A stretch of DNA of 64,000 nt. Source: Strigamia acuminata. Taxonomy: Eukaryota > Arthropoda > Chilopoda > Geophilomorpha > Linotaeniidae. The translations under genes were made by a program, and so were the position numbers. The first letter of the stretch is position 1. Every line of letters begins with the position of its first letter. The stretch lies in contig OX442316.1 in assembly GCA_949358305.1 (NCBI GenBank), positions 1,674,001-1,738,000 of the forward strand. Reading direction: 5' to 3'. This document shows, piece after piece, positions 35,501 through 47,058 of this stretch. The notes under the pieces are model-generated. The model worked only from the letters and a program-made list of their open reading frames with translations. It ran no database searches and had not been told where the DNA came from.

Positions 35501-38168
35501 GAGATTTGTTTATCTTTGTCTTGTTTTTCAACCAGGAATGAAAAATTGTTCGAAGTGAACGAAAACATCGATTTCAATAGAATTTTGAAGGTAATGCGTC
35601 CGCTATTTGCTGCGCGGGTTTCAACTCGTACTGACCATATTGTATTTCAGTGCAAAACAATTCGAGAATTCGATATCGAACTTACGTGTAAAGTGTTTGG
35701 TTTTAAGAACATAGACGAATATTATGTAAATGCATCACTTCACGACAAAGTAGATCAAATCAATACACCTGTGCTTGCTATCAGTTCAGGTGATGATATG
35801 TATCAACCATATTCAGGTAGGAATAAGTGCTCGAAAGCACGGAAAAGATGTGACCAGGGTGAATTGACTATCTATCTGCATGCGAAATGTCATTTAGACT
35901 ACCGTACCGCCTCGTTTAAACCCCCGGGCGTTTAATAGTTTTTTTGAGCCGAACCCCGACGCCAATTTGAAGCCTGGCATTTATTCGGGCCCGTCGCATA
36001 ACCGAAAAATAGGCGATTGTTGGGGACCCGGCGCTTAATCAGGGCCGGCGCCAATTCCGTAGACCGCTTATGACTACCTGGCGCTAAATTCGGGCCTGTC
36101 GTTTTAACGGTAAACTAATTTTTGATGTAAAAAGCAGTTAAACTCTGAAATGTGCATTTAGATTGGTTTAAATTAGATAAAATGACATTTTGAATTTTGC
36201 ATAGCTGACCTTTGAGCACATCTGGTCATAAAGTCTGCCGATAAGGCAAAGCGAGGCTAACTGTGAATTGGGTATAACAAAGTTCTAATTATTGATGATT
36301 AAATTAGACTTTGACCGATGCACTGATTGGACAGTACATTCATTCTTTACTTAAATTTGACGAGCGAATAGGTGCATTCAATTTCAAATTGTGAAAAACC
36401 GATTATAAAAACTTGATTACTGAATCGGTTTTTGACTTTGAACGAGTTGACTCTAGGAGGTCTTGAGCATGCGCAGTCACGATTTAAGTGTTCTGAAATC
36501 AATTTCTTTCAATTCTAGAACTAGTTCTGAACCCAAAATGGCATCTAGAAAAGATATCATGGATTTAATATATAACCTAGGACGATTAACCACCGGACTT
36601 CACATCTAGCACAATTTCATTGTTAGACTGTAAAGCGATTCTGTCTTGTGATCGAGGTGCCGTCTGGTCAAAAAGGCACAAAATGACGTTATTTTGCAGG
36701 CAAATGGTGGACAACTGACATGACATTCCGCATTTGCATTTTTAGAGGACATTTATACTTTATTTTCAAGTGAAAAATATTATATTTTTAGATGTTATTT
36801 TTAAATCAAATGTTAAAGAAAATTGAACTATGTTATAAAGTCTGCCAAAAATGTAAATGCGGGATGTCAATTGTCCGCCATTTGCCCGCAAAAAGTTTTA
36901 ACATTGCAACAACAGATGGCTCCTCCTTCACATTTCTACGGGACAACTTAAGCCTAGTTCACATGGATGCGTTGCTGCATCAGCTTCAACGCGCAAGCAT
37001 GTGCCATTGCGCATTGTCAACGCAGCAACAAACAATGCATGCCAGTTCACATGCTCACATTGTTTTGACAAACAAAAAGGAATATGCGGGTTGTTTGTAG
37101 CTGTAGCCATTTTTGTTGACAATGAATAGTCACAAGTAGCAGCGCCGTATCACCTAGTGGGATATTGCGGCAACGCAAGTTCATTATTGCGTTGAAGTTG
37201 AAATATTTCAACTCGTGCTTTGTGCGTCATGACGCACGAAATCACAACGTGCTTCACTCAACGCGCGTTGGCGCTGCATACCAGTTCACATGCAACGCAT
37301 GTGACGAAGCAGCTTTGGTGTGGTAACGCATGCGTTAACGCATCCATGTGAACTAGCCTTTAGATTTAAAAAAAATGGCGGATGTAAAGTCCTGTAGTTA
37401 ATCGTCCTAGATATAACTGACATAAATCCACAAATTATTCCTTGTTAGGAAATGAATATATTAATATTGTCATTTCCTTATAAGAAACTATTTTGAAAAA
37501 GATGAAAAACCTACCTCTTTGCAAAAGTTCTCAATCCCAATCTATTGGATTTCAAAATGGCCGACAAAAACGAGTTGAATTCGAGGTGAAAATCCAAAGA
37601 ATCAACCCCAAGCGTGGGTTATGAGAATCGGATTTTCAATAATCCGAATCTCAAAAATATGACTCTTTTTGCGTCATTTCTGCCAGAGAAAATCGAGATA
37701 ATCGGTTTTTCGATTTGAAATTGAATGCATCTAATATTGATTACTGGGTGCGGAAGGACCGGCCAATCAGATTTCTAGATCTGAGCAAACTACAAAGTTG
37801 GGTAATATGGTAAAAGCTGCGATTCTCACACCCGGAAGTACGGTTTTATTTGGTGGAGAACCAAAAATTTGACATTCCACCACTGTAATCAATTCTTTAT
37901 CGTTTGGTCACATTCTTCTACGTTGTAAACAAACTGATGGCGGTAACTAAAAAGTGTTTTGTACCTTTACTTAGCTATTCCATTGAAAGAAATTTCTGAA
38001 AGTAGCCATGTAGCTGTATTGGTGACGTCGCGTGGCGGCCATATTGGTTTTGTTGATGGACTTCCGTTCTTGCAAGCCACCTACATGGAGCGCCTGTTTT
38101 GCCAGTACGTTACGGCCGTGTTTCGTCATCAAGACGAACTGGCTGCTTGTTTCGATCACGAGGAATAG
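32534..38168 (+). CDS. ABHD3: Alpha/beta-hydrolase ABHD3 (phospholipase)
   Basis: Nine exons: 32534-32650, 33184-33350, 34335-34456, 34517-34623, 35117-35229, 35296-35469, 35536-35590, 35651-35816 and 37975-38168. Phases close to 404 aa (human ABHD3 409, ABHD1 405). ABHD3 is a membrane-anchored lipase that cleaves phosphatidylcholines with medium-length or oxidised chains. Seen: an N-terminal membrane segment YLLVTFITLALAYYY, STRPTILFLPGLTG, the oxyanion/acid-loop region VVFNNRGTGDS, the nucleophile elbow GISMG (Ser206), the acid in SSGDDMYQP (Asp333 or 334) and the base in RGGHIGF (His363). LLTPRTYCACNCEDL favours ABHD3 over ABHD1. The triad is intact. Intron 8 is 2.2 kb and full of inverted repeats; intron 2 holds a pogo-like MITE. 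Confidence 0.95.
33392..33564. repeat. pogo/Tigger-like MITE
   Basis: 173 bp bounded by TA (33390-33391 and 33565-33566). Ends read CGGTCGAACCTCGTTTAACG and CGTTACAACGAGGCTCGACTG, matching the CAGTCGAACCTCGTTATAAC-type ends of pogo/Tigger elements. No transposase frame. It lies in ABHD3 intron 2. Confidence 0.75.
35898..36115. repeat. Repeat copy, CGCC-rich foldback family B
   Basis: Starts TACCGTACCGCCTCGTTTAA with CCCCCGGGCGTTTAATAG, and continues through GGCATTTATTCGGGCCCG and GGACCCGGCGCTTAATCAGG. Related to the copies at 31405, 34800 and 53947. A possible right end is near GGGCCTGTCGTTTTAACGGTA. It lies in ABHD3 intron 8. Confidence 0.6.
36372..37730. repeat. Nested inverted repeats (foldback block) in ABHD3 intron 8
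   Basis: Three concentric inverted pairs: 36372-36406 with 37698-37730, 36557-36606 with 37381-37430, and 36950-36973 with 37337-37360 (innermost, AAGCCTAGTTCACATGGATG at its start; 23 of 24 matches). A fourth pair, about 36702-36742 with 36846-36886, sits side by side within the middle shell. Successive insertion of foldback MITEs into one another is the simplest reading. No coding content; an ORF at 36792-37100 is a by-product. Confidence 0.85.
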
Positions 38169-38657
38169 GAATAACAAAGAGAATACATTTTTTTGTCTTA
38201 TTTTTAATAACAAAATGATTAACTGAATATTGATTGTCAATGATACACTAAAAATAACATCTGAAAAAAAAAAACATCAGAATGAAATGAGTGAAAGATC
38301 CAATTGTATATACAGTTAGGCGAGAATTTCACATTTTGTTTCATTGTTTTTTGTTTTTTTTATTCACCTTTTTTACTGAATATTTGTACATATTAGTGGT
38401 GTGCCGAGGCTGAAATTTCCTTTTCGTTCAAATCAATGCTGCAACATCAAAATAGGAGAATCAATTTTTCCTTTCTGTAGTAAAACGATGAAAAGATGAG
38501 AAATTTGTGCTCGGGAGCCGAAATTTCAGCTCGGCATTTCCATTTAGTCAAGTATTATTTTCGTTTTCAAAGGCACGTTCCGGAGTTCATGGTTTGATCT
38601 TGGTGTCGTTTGAGCAGTTTTCGCTGTCGCTCTTACATTTTTTGTCTGTTCAATTGA
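38169..38657. other. ABHD3 3' flank
   Basis: Downstream of the ABHD3 stop, with A/T-rich runs that may include its 3' UTR (TTTTTAATAACAAAATG near 38200). No gene or repeat boundary recognised up to the MITE at 38658. Confidence 0.4.
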
Positions 38658-39145
38658 CAGGGCTGGACTGGAAACAAATTTAGTACTGGGAAATCTGGAT
38701 AGATCGGACCACGGGAACAAATTTAGTATCAGGAAATCTGGATAAATCGGACTATGGGAACAAATTTAGCACCAGGAAATCTGGATTAGGCGGACCACGG
38801 GAACAAATTTAGTACCGGGAAATCTGGATGGGTCGAACCAGGGTCACAAATATAGTGTCATAAAACTCTGGATGGGTTGGACTACGGGAACAAATTTAGT
38901 ATCAGGAAATCTGGATAAATAGGACCACGGGAACAAATTTAGCACAAGGAAATCTGGATTGGTCAAACTACGGTCACAAATATAGTACCATAAAAATCTG
39001 GATGGGTTGGACCATGGGAACAAATTTAGTATCAGGAAATCTGGATAGGTCCGGACCATGGGCCAAGCTAGTGAAATGAAAAAAATTCATAATTCCACAG
39101 GCCATCCGGAGATTCCCGGTGTTCTGCCAGGCCAGGCCAGTCCTG
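38658..39145. repeat. hAT-like MITE, family A, with nine internal tandem units
   Basis: 488 bp between CAGGGCTGGACTGG and CCAGGCCAGTCCTG, flanked by TCAATTGA (38650-38657) and TCAATCGA (39146-39153), 7 of 8 identical. The interior consists of about nine units of about 43 bp, each with ACAAATTTAG and AAATCTGGAT, where ordinary copies have one. It creates overlapping repeat-derived frames on the minus strand. Confidence 0.88.
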
Positions 39146-39389
39146 TCAATCGAGTATATTATTTGAAAATGGAAAGTTAAGTTTAAACGCGTGTCGTTGA
39201 TCTTCAACGCAGATCGTGAGTTACAGGCGACGTTTACTGCAGAGGCGACTACCGAACGAAAAGAGATTCGTTAGAATTAAACTTTTGGAACGTGCCAATC
39301 GTATTTCAGCGATTGAACGCCAAGCCCACTAATCGCTTTTGTGTGTTTGGGTGGACACTTATGTTATAATTATTGGAGTTGCTGCCATT

Positions 39390-39549
39390 CAGTGGCGTAG
39401 CTGGGGAAGGGGCGGCGGGCACTTTTCACGCGAGACACAATAAAAACATTGTGTTTTAATTTATTTTCCAAAACAAAATTTTAGTGGGTATTGAGAGGGG
39501 CGGCAAACTCAGGGACCGTCCGGGCGGCAAAGCTCTAGCTACGCCAATG
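39390..39549. repeat. hAT-like MITE, family C (perfect 8-bp target duplication)
   Basis: 160 bp from CAGTGGCGTAGCTGGGG to CTCTAGCTACGCCAATG, with 13-bp terminal inverted repeats. CTGCCATT flanks both sides (39382-39389, 39550-39557). No ORF. The stretch to the next element at 39987 shows nothing recognisable except segments similar to the flanks of the 53714 element. Confidence 0.9.
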
Positions 39550-39986
39550 CTGCCATTTTGGGACATGGCAACTCTAATACTATGTTCGCACTGTATTCGC
39601 ATTATACTGTACTCTGCTTACAAAAGCTTGCGACAAACTAGTCATGTGGTCCTTTTCAATCAATAAGTGTTTAAGTTCACGATCCAAAAAATTAATTATT
39701 TACCACTTGATGTCACCAGATTAGGGACTGAAATGTGGACTGGACTAACCGGTCAAGATTGGCTCGTGGCAGATTGGTGCATGTTTAGAACTATTTTTCG
39801 ATGGTGTATTTGCAACCATGATGCAATGGCTGTAGACAGGTCAATAACCAATGGGAGTTTGTCACAAGTTTTTGTAAACAGAATACACCAATAAGAAATA
39901 AGAGTAAAACTAGAAGGTCCATTATGAGAAGGAAACAAGGCAGGGATAAAGTAAACTGTGATAGCACCGAAAAGCATGTAAGGAAG

Positions 39987-40134
39987 TACAGCGTACTCTG
40001 TGTCGCCCAGACATAAGACGGGTCTCAGAAAGTTGTTCGGACTAACAGGAGGGAATTTAACACTGCTGGGTATAGTTTGGGTCCAGAAAATTCGTCCGGA
40101 TGAGCACTGTCTGGTCCATACAGAATACACTGTA
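39987..40134. repeat. Tc1/mariner-like MITE
   Basis: 148 bp with ends TACAGCGTACTCTGTG and CATACAGAATACACTGTA, imperfect 19-bp terminal inverted repeats starting and ending at TA. The decayed sister copy lies at 3849-3990. An open frame on the minus strand across it (39753-40178) is mostly repeat and not a gene. Confidence 0.7.
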
Positions 40135-40509
40135 ACGGCAAACAATTGGCTTACTGGCGACTGATGACACACCACCATGCAATCACAAGTGCTTGGTTGA
40201 AATGCGAAGACTTTCTAACCGTTATTGCCTTATCATTTCTGTCGGTATGAACACAGTGTGAACATAGCATAACTAGCTCATTCCTTCTTTTGAGGCTGCA
40301 GAATTGTGTACAGTAAATTATCTGGAAATTAACACAATAGTGGCCAGTTTTTCAATTAATCCAGTCATTTATGGTTTTGGTTTTTATTTATCTCCGAAAT
40401 ACAATATAGGTATTGTTTTTCAGTCATAGTCATTTAGCTAACTAGTCATTCCTTGCAAGTGGTCCAAGTAATTAATCCACCTTGGAAAATGGCGCAGAAA
40501 GCTTAATCC

Positions 40510-41270
40510 AGTGGTGTAACTACTTTTATGCTGGTCCAGGGTCGACTTAGGTGTCGCAAGGCCCTAAGCGACAAAAAGTTCTAGGAATTTTGCTGCTGAA
40601 AGGTCAAAAAAGCAAAGATCGAGCACAGAACTTTGGGGTCCACTAATCGCCGTGTCCTATGCTGCAGCTTCTTTAACCTAAAGCTTAGTACTCATAAGAT
40701 CATCTGCGAACAGAAGTGTGTGCCCACAGACTTTTCTGTGTAAACACTTGACAGAACAGCCTATCAGAATCATCTGGTCGCAGAACATGTGCTAGTCTGT
40801 CACACCAGACTTTTTGTGGTACTCACAGCTCTGTGCAACAGAAAAGAAATGGTGAATGGCCATGACAAAGAAACAAGATGGATGCCAATAAAAAAAAGTT
40901 AAGGCTACTTTTGATCGTTTGTTTTTAATTTTTAATTTTATTTATAAACTATCTATTTTTATAAATAGAATATACAGTTGTTTGCATTTGTTGGCAGAAC
41001 TGATTGCTGCCGTATTTGAGACCAGTTAAAAAAAATTACGACCGGTCACAAATTGTCAAGACCGATCGTTATTTTCTGTGCCACAGAAGTTTTTGTGCCT
41101 GGAAATGAAGATCAGGTTTTCGTTGCGTCGACATCGACATGCCAGAAAGTTAATCTTTATGTCATAGTACATATCTCACAGACATTCCAAGACTGGATTG
41201 AAATTTGTGAGTACCAGTTTTTTCTGTTGGCAAAATTTCTGTGCTTAGGGACCGAAAAGTTGTAGTTACG
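40510..41270. repeat. Probable longer hAT-like element, family C-related
   Basis: CAGTGGTGTAACTAC at the left and GTAGTTACGCTATTG at the right are inverted repeats close to the ends of the 39390 element. No convincing 8-bp duplication (GCTTAATC versus GCGAAAGT). Interior about 730 bp without a transposase frame. From 40135 to 40509 I see nothing. Confidence 0.55.
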
Positions 41271-42477
41271 CTATTGGCGAAAGTCTGCGCTTTTTACTGG
41301 GATGGCAATTCAGGACTTGGCGAGCAAACTGCAAATTCCGCTTTTGTTTTGCACATTCCTTGAAGTAAATATTATTCTATTGTTTTGTATGAGAACTTTT
41401 TGTTACAATTTGTCCATGTGTAACTAATTATGCAGAAAATTCAAGCGACGAGTGAATTGGGCTGGCCTGATTCACCCTTGTAGTTTTCAGGTGAATAAAA
41501 TATGTTTGATTAAGGATTTATGAAAAAAATGAATTTTATGTTTTTTGTTTGTTTGTAGATTTGATGTTTGATTTTTGGGGGATTATTGCATTTTTATGTA
41601 CACATTCGCTAGGAACATGTTTTCTGGAAGACTTTTAGGGTGATTTTGTTGTTTCGCTTTTTGTGTTTGATTTTATTTACGTTTTAGTTTGATTAAATTA
41701 TTTTTGTTTGATCCATTTTGGTCATTCCTAATCCTGTGTGCAAATCTTTATTTCTATGGAAAAAAATTCTAGATATTAAAATTTATGATAAAATTTTTAT
41801 TTATTGATTTATTAACAAAGGTGAAAAGTTAGTGATTGGCTGACTGCTCACAACATGTGCAGTTGTAAATACATGTGCAATTAAGGAAAATCCAAGAATT
41901 TCTTCGTCCTAAGTAAAAGCGCTTTGGTAAAATTACAAAATTACAAAAAATACGAAGCGTCTTTAAATACTTCTTCATTTTTATTATTCCGAACACTTCT
42001 AGTTGTTTGCTAACTCACTACATTTCAAGGGTGTGTGTGTTTTGGCGTGTTTTAAGACCTAAAACACAATCACTGGAGGAAGTGACATTACAAAACTAAA
42101 ACAAACAGGTTTTAAAAGACATCTTTTTGAATGCTGCTAGTGGCACTTCACTGCAATGTTTCTGTAGTAGCATATCTTTTTTATTTTGATGTTGTGGGTT
42201 GGAGTTATTCCTGTTGCCGATAACCAATTGTGGCTGTCTGGTGAACAGCGGTTTCTGCCACACCAATAAATGTCCCTTGGCAGCCTCCATCTTTCCAGGG
42301 GGAAACTACAAGTCCCTGAAGTGATCTGTGGACCAATGGGATGAGGGGGAGGCAAGGCAGTGTATGATAGGAGAGTTTTTTTTGCTAGTGTTGTGAATTT
42401 CACAACAGAAACTAATTAATAAAATTTGTAAGTCCTGACTTCAGCGGTGAAATAAATAGCGAATCAACGAAGCCGTC
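41271..42477. other. No gene recognised
   Basis: AT-rich unique-looking DNA. Short open frames near 42096-42403 on the minus strand have no recognisable content and overlap each other. Confidence 0.4.
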
Positions 42478-43321
42478 CACATTCACACAATGAGATTATA
42501 TTTGTTATTGTTTAAAATTTATAAGTAGCATTTAACACGTTTTCACCAATCTTCCCACGAACACGGTGTTGGTGTATGTAAAAACACGTTGAAGTGGTAT
42601 ATATTTTAAAATGTAATAAATTGAAAAGCACGTAGAGAAAATATTTTAAATTTCTGTATTTGTACGTGTGTGAGTACTTTTGGATACAAATTAATGCTTA
42701 CATGCAATGAAATAGAGTTGACACAGTGTGATTAAAAGCCATGAGAACTTTAATTCCATCTTACATCTTACATTTAAAGAGTGCTCTGGTGAGTAAATAA
42801 AACAACATAAATAAACAAACTACGGAATGTCGGTCCTTACAGCATTCATACAACGAAAACCATCATACAAGAACACAAACAACATAAAATATATCAGGAA
42901 TCATAATTACACAAATGAAATTGTTCCAACATTGTACATTCTTTAGAGTTAATTAGGGTTTAATAATCTAGGGAAATCTTGAGGATATTCATTCAAAGCA
43001 CAAAATAGCAGAAGATGCCCAAAAGCCTAATCAAACTCATGGCAAATCTACCGGTATGCAAAATTCATTATGTGCATGTCGGATGAATAGCAAATTCATT
43101 GAATTGATATTAAATCCAGTAAATCTTAGAAATTGCCAGTCAAATGTATAGCAAATCCACATGGAAACTGTTGAATTCACATTAAATCAGATAAAACTCA
43201 TCAAATTCGTATCGAATCGCGATGAAATCCATCCAATTCATGCCAAATTCCTTTCATATCCAACAAATTCCTGAAATATTTGTAATCACCACCAAGTCTC
43301 GAGTCAATTTGGTATATGAAA
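42478..43321. repeat. Duplicated module X, copy A
   Basis: The part 42478-42645 recurs at 59131-59303, and 42738-43321 recurs at 60119-60660 (for example AAAAGCCATGAGAACTTT, CATACAAGAACACAAACAAC, GGAAATCTTGAGGATATTC). The two copies are close in sequence but differ by small indels. No coding content. Confidence 0.85.
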
Positions 43322-43435
43322 CAGTGCTGGACTGGCCCGTGGCCATGGCGGCCCGTCCCTGTCCACTCTAGCCTGTCCCGGTGGCCCGACCCAACGCGAT
43401 TTCCCGGTACTAAATTTATACCGAGTCCAGCCCTG
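43322..43435. repeat. hAT-like MITE, family A, at a module junction
   Basis: Ends CAGTGCTGGACTGG and CCGAGTCCAGCCCTG. The left flank (ATATGAAA) belongs to module X and the right flank (ATCATTGA) to module Y, so no target duplication is left. A related shorter copy at 54455-54531 has the same right flank but another left flank. A further left-end fragment of the family is at 44908. Confidence 0.8.
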
Positions 43436-45730
43436 ATCATTGATCGTCATTTTTAAGCAGAAATACAGCGCTGATTTTACGCCGTAGAGTTGCAGACGAT
43501 TGCTATTATGAAACATAGTACGTTTGAATGGTTCTCGTTGAGGGGTTTGCAGCTGCATTTTCCTGAAGTTTGCTAAGCTCGAGGGTTGAGTGAAAAAATG
43601 TGAAGTTTTGGCATTTTTATGTTGAATGTGATTTTTTTTTTGTGGTGTCGAAAAGGAAATTTTCTGAATAAATGCACTATTCATACGGAAAACTTCATTT
43701 TTAGTTGGAAAATTGATCAAAAATTGATATTAACTGGAATGAATTTTTTGTTGTCAAACATCGTAACATCGATCTAAAATGAATAAAAATGCATTTTAAA
43801 GCATAATTGCGTTTGGAGGCAGGAAAATGTAATTTTATACATGAAATTCGACTATTTTTGAATAAAAATGACCAAATTCATTAGATCCTCAAATTGATGT
43901 AAATAGTCCAAAAAATAATTATTTTTTTGTTTACCATGAAAAATTCCTAAAACACCCACAAAACGATCGGGATTTGTGGTTTTTACGCACAAATCAATGA
44001 AAGTTTAAGTATGTTTAGCCATTCACTGCGAGATCAAATTGAATACAACATATTCAATTCAAACTGATCATGAACATTTCCTACCTTGGTAATGGACGAT
44101 GAAAACGAACCTGATGACATTTTAAATTTCAGCAAGAAACAAACTCAACGTGCTTTTTAAATTTTTAAATTTATCCAAATTGTAGAGAGTGAAGTGTCCA
44201 TGATGCAGGAAAAAGACACGATGGCCCCAACAAATCTCCGTAGTCATCGGATTGTTTTCTTTTCTGCGCATGGGTAGACGCTAAACAATAATCTGTCACG
44301 TAATTTCGTCTCGATCAGCACAAGGCGAGGTGAACAGCAAGATTTTGCTATTCGACATGCTGTATTCGTTTTTCACGTTATTTAACTCGGGTTTGTTTTC
44401 CAAAAGGTTGGTTTGTTTCATAAACATGGGATTTACATTTCTGCAAATTTCTCAGCAAGTTTGAGTTCGCATTTCTAAATGATCCATTTCTTTTCTTACA
44501 TATGTTCTTTTGATATTGTTTGGCGCCATTTTAGGCCTACTATAAGTCTAGTTCGAATTGTATTTTCTTCTGAATTTCTTCAATTATGTGGCGGTTGAGT
44601 ATTTATTGCACAAGAATATTATTTGATGCACCTTTTGGAGTTTGGTTTGAATTTTTCATTTGAAATTGAATTTGTCTTGTGGCTTTTCGTGATTGGTAAT
44701 GGCATTTTACATTTTTCATGACTCAAGTGTTCAGTTTGGAATATTATTTCTGAAACCTGGTTTTTATTTTCAAAGTAATCAGTGACTCAGTGGATGGTCA
44801 AGGTTCTTGCTCAATTAATTGTAATCAATCGTTTCAAATGCTCTTGGTTGGACTTCTCTGAAACTGTGGAAAATTTTTCACTCACCTTTTTCTGGATGAC
44901 CCATGGTCAGTGCTGGACTGGCCCTACCGGGAAGGCCACCGCCACAGCTCGCCCCTAACAAGAGCATTCATTCGATTTCTGCATTTCAATGTGCATCAGT
45001 TGTTTAAACAGGATTCAGAATTCATTGACCCCTTGATGAGATATTAGTTATTACGTTTTTGTATTGGTGTAATCCACTGAGGAGAGAGAGGTTTTCCATG
45101 TGTTTTAGAATGGGAAATTACTTAAAAAGCGAGAAAAATATATACAATTCCATTCCTTTATGTTTTTTGAACTTTATCATATTTAATTTCATGCTAAACG
45201 ACATGTCATCTGCTTTGGAATTTTGTCCATTGTATTTAGTATTGCATTTGTCGAGACTTAGTCGAATTTTCCACCCAGCAGAGAAATAGTCTAATGCAGC
45301 GATCCAATTTGCGTTTTGTGCATTAACTCCATGATGTTTTAGTTGTTTAACAGCAGAGAGTGTGGATGTGCATTTTATGACGACAATACGATACGCTAAA
45401 CAATGATCTGTCACGTAACTGATCAGCACGAGGCGAGGTGAACAGCAAGATTTTGTTGGTTATGCTCTGCCTTCCATTTCGCCGTTGTTTCTATCCGTTT
45501 TCATCAGTTTTCTCTGTTTTCTCTCTCGGTTGATATTTTTCACCATATTCCATTCGTATTTACGCAGAATTCTAAAGATTCACAACCAAGGAATTGGATT
45601 AAGATGGTTTGATATGAGTTGATAACTTTGATTTCATTCATTTTAGGCTTAATTTCACTTCTGGATTCTATTTTAGGCTTAATTTGACTTCTGGATTCTA
45701 TTTTAGGCTTAATGCATTTAAAATGAATAT
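43436..45730. repeat. Duplicated module Y, copy A
   Basis: About 2.3 kb recurs in direct orientation at 54532-56997 (shared blocks: TGGCGGTTGAGTATTTAT, ACGATACGCTAAACAATG, TTAGGCTTAATGCATTTAAA). Copy A has an extra segment around 44850-45037 with a family A MITE fragment. Copy A ends exactly where the LTR element begins at 45731. Paired open frames in both copies (minus 45118-45429 and 56438-56827) differ mainly by amino-acid-changing bases, so I do not call them genes. Confidence 0.85.
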
Positions 45731-46282
45731 TGTTACGAGCGCAGACCTCGCTGTACGACAGCGGGCCTAAACGCTCTGTTTAGAGAATTAATTCTGAAAG
45801 CTCTCACTAGGCACACTGGAGTTTCCAAATCCGCTCACCAGTTGTCACTGTGTTAATTATGCACAGGGCAACTGGACTAATCAATCAAGTAGAGCGGGGG
45901 TGGACCCAGAGTTTACCTGGTGAGCTAAGTGGGTTTGAGAGAGCAGAAATGTTCTGAGCCTCAAACAGTTAACATGGTAAGTAAAGGCTTCTGTGGACCA
46001 GCGCACACAGCGCTTGGTCCCACCCCGCCTTTCCAAATTCATAGAGATATAATTTGATTATCATTCTTGCTTTCTTGCTTTCTTGCTTTATGTTTATGTA
46101 AAATAAAGGATTATGTTTATCATTTGATTTTGTTAAGTTTGTAATAAGTCCCATAGAATAAAAGAGATTTATTTAAATGATAAATCAGTTCTCTCAATCA
46201 TTTCACCTAAAGGATTTCAAGGTCTTTGCTAAATTAATTAGCATTTGTTATGTGTGTGGATCACCCCAACCCACACGTAACA
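45731..46282 (+). repeat. 5' LTR (552 bp) of the truncated element, with tRNA-Ala-type primer site
   Basis: Starts TGTTACG and ends CGTAACA. Three bases later, TGGTGGAGATGC (46286-46297) is complementary to the 3' end of eukaryotic tRNA-Ala (GCATCTCCA plus CCA). A GAATAAAAG near 46156 may be its poly(A) signal. The element uses a different primer tRNA and a far longer LTR than the intact element at 6375, so it is another lineage. Confidence 0.85.
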
Positions 46283-47058
46283 AAGTGGTGGAGATGCGGA
46301 TTTAAAAGACCCTGTATAATTGCTTTATTTAAGAGCTAAAATGTTAGTAAAAATCTGGAATTTTGAGTAAAATAGTTGAAAATTTGTCCCTGAAAATGAG
46401 TAAGGTTGATAAAGCAAATTGCCTATAATATTATCAGATTTGAAAGCAAATTAAGAGACTTGTGAAAATCAATTTTAGTGTGAAAATTGAGAATTGGGAA
46501 TGAATATTTAATTGTTTTGTGTGAAAATGTTGAATATTTAATTATCTTGTGTAAAAGTGTTGAATATTTAAGTGTTTGAGTTGAAACTGAGCATGAATGT
46601 TAAATGAGTTTGCATGTTACTGAATATTTAATTAGTTGAAAACAATTAAACAGTATTTTAGAATTAAAGCCTAGTTTTAGTGATGAATCATTTTAGGGTT
46701 ATAAATATTTTGAATAATTTTAAGAATTGTAAATAGTTTTAAACAATTTTAACTCATGCACAGTTATGAGTAATAATATTATGAATTATTTTCTTTTTTC
46801 CCTAGCATGGTGAAAGTGTTTTAGTGACTAGTGTTTCACAAGTGAGGTGAATTTGTGATTTGTGAAAGTTTGTGTCTTCTGTTGTGAAGTGGATCTACAG
46901 TGGAACTGGATTCCTCCAACATAACATTTCGCAAGAAATCATCAAGTATAATTGCGGACCGAGGACAACTTTACACATTAACAACAGAATTCAAGTCTGA
47001 TGAACATTTGGACAGTGAACCAGAACCAGAGGATAGTGAACCTCTAGAAGAAGTCAAG

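Noticed and set aside
36792-37100. 102-codon frame in ABHD3 intron 8
   Set aside because: It crosses the arms of nested inverted repeats and has no recognisable content.
38844-39207. Repetitive minus-strand frames with PDFLILNLFPW-like units
   Set aside because: Products of the tandem-unit MITE at 38658-39145.
41053-41265. 70-codon frame
   Set aside because: It lies inside the probable hAT-like element 40510-41270, shows no transposase features and ends in its terminal repeat.
45118-45429. Minus-strand frame shared with 56438-56827 in the duplicated module
   Set aside because: Most differences between copies change the amino acid and I see no domain, so no sign of selection for a protein.
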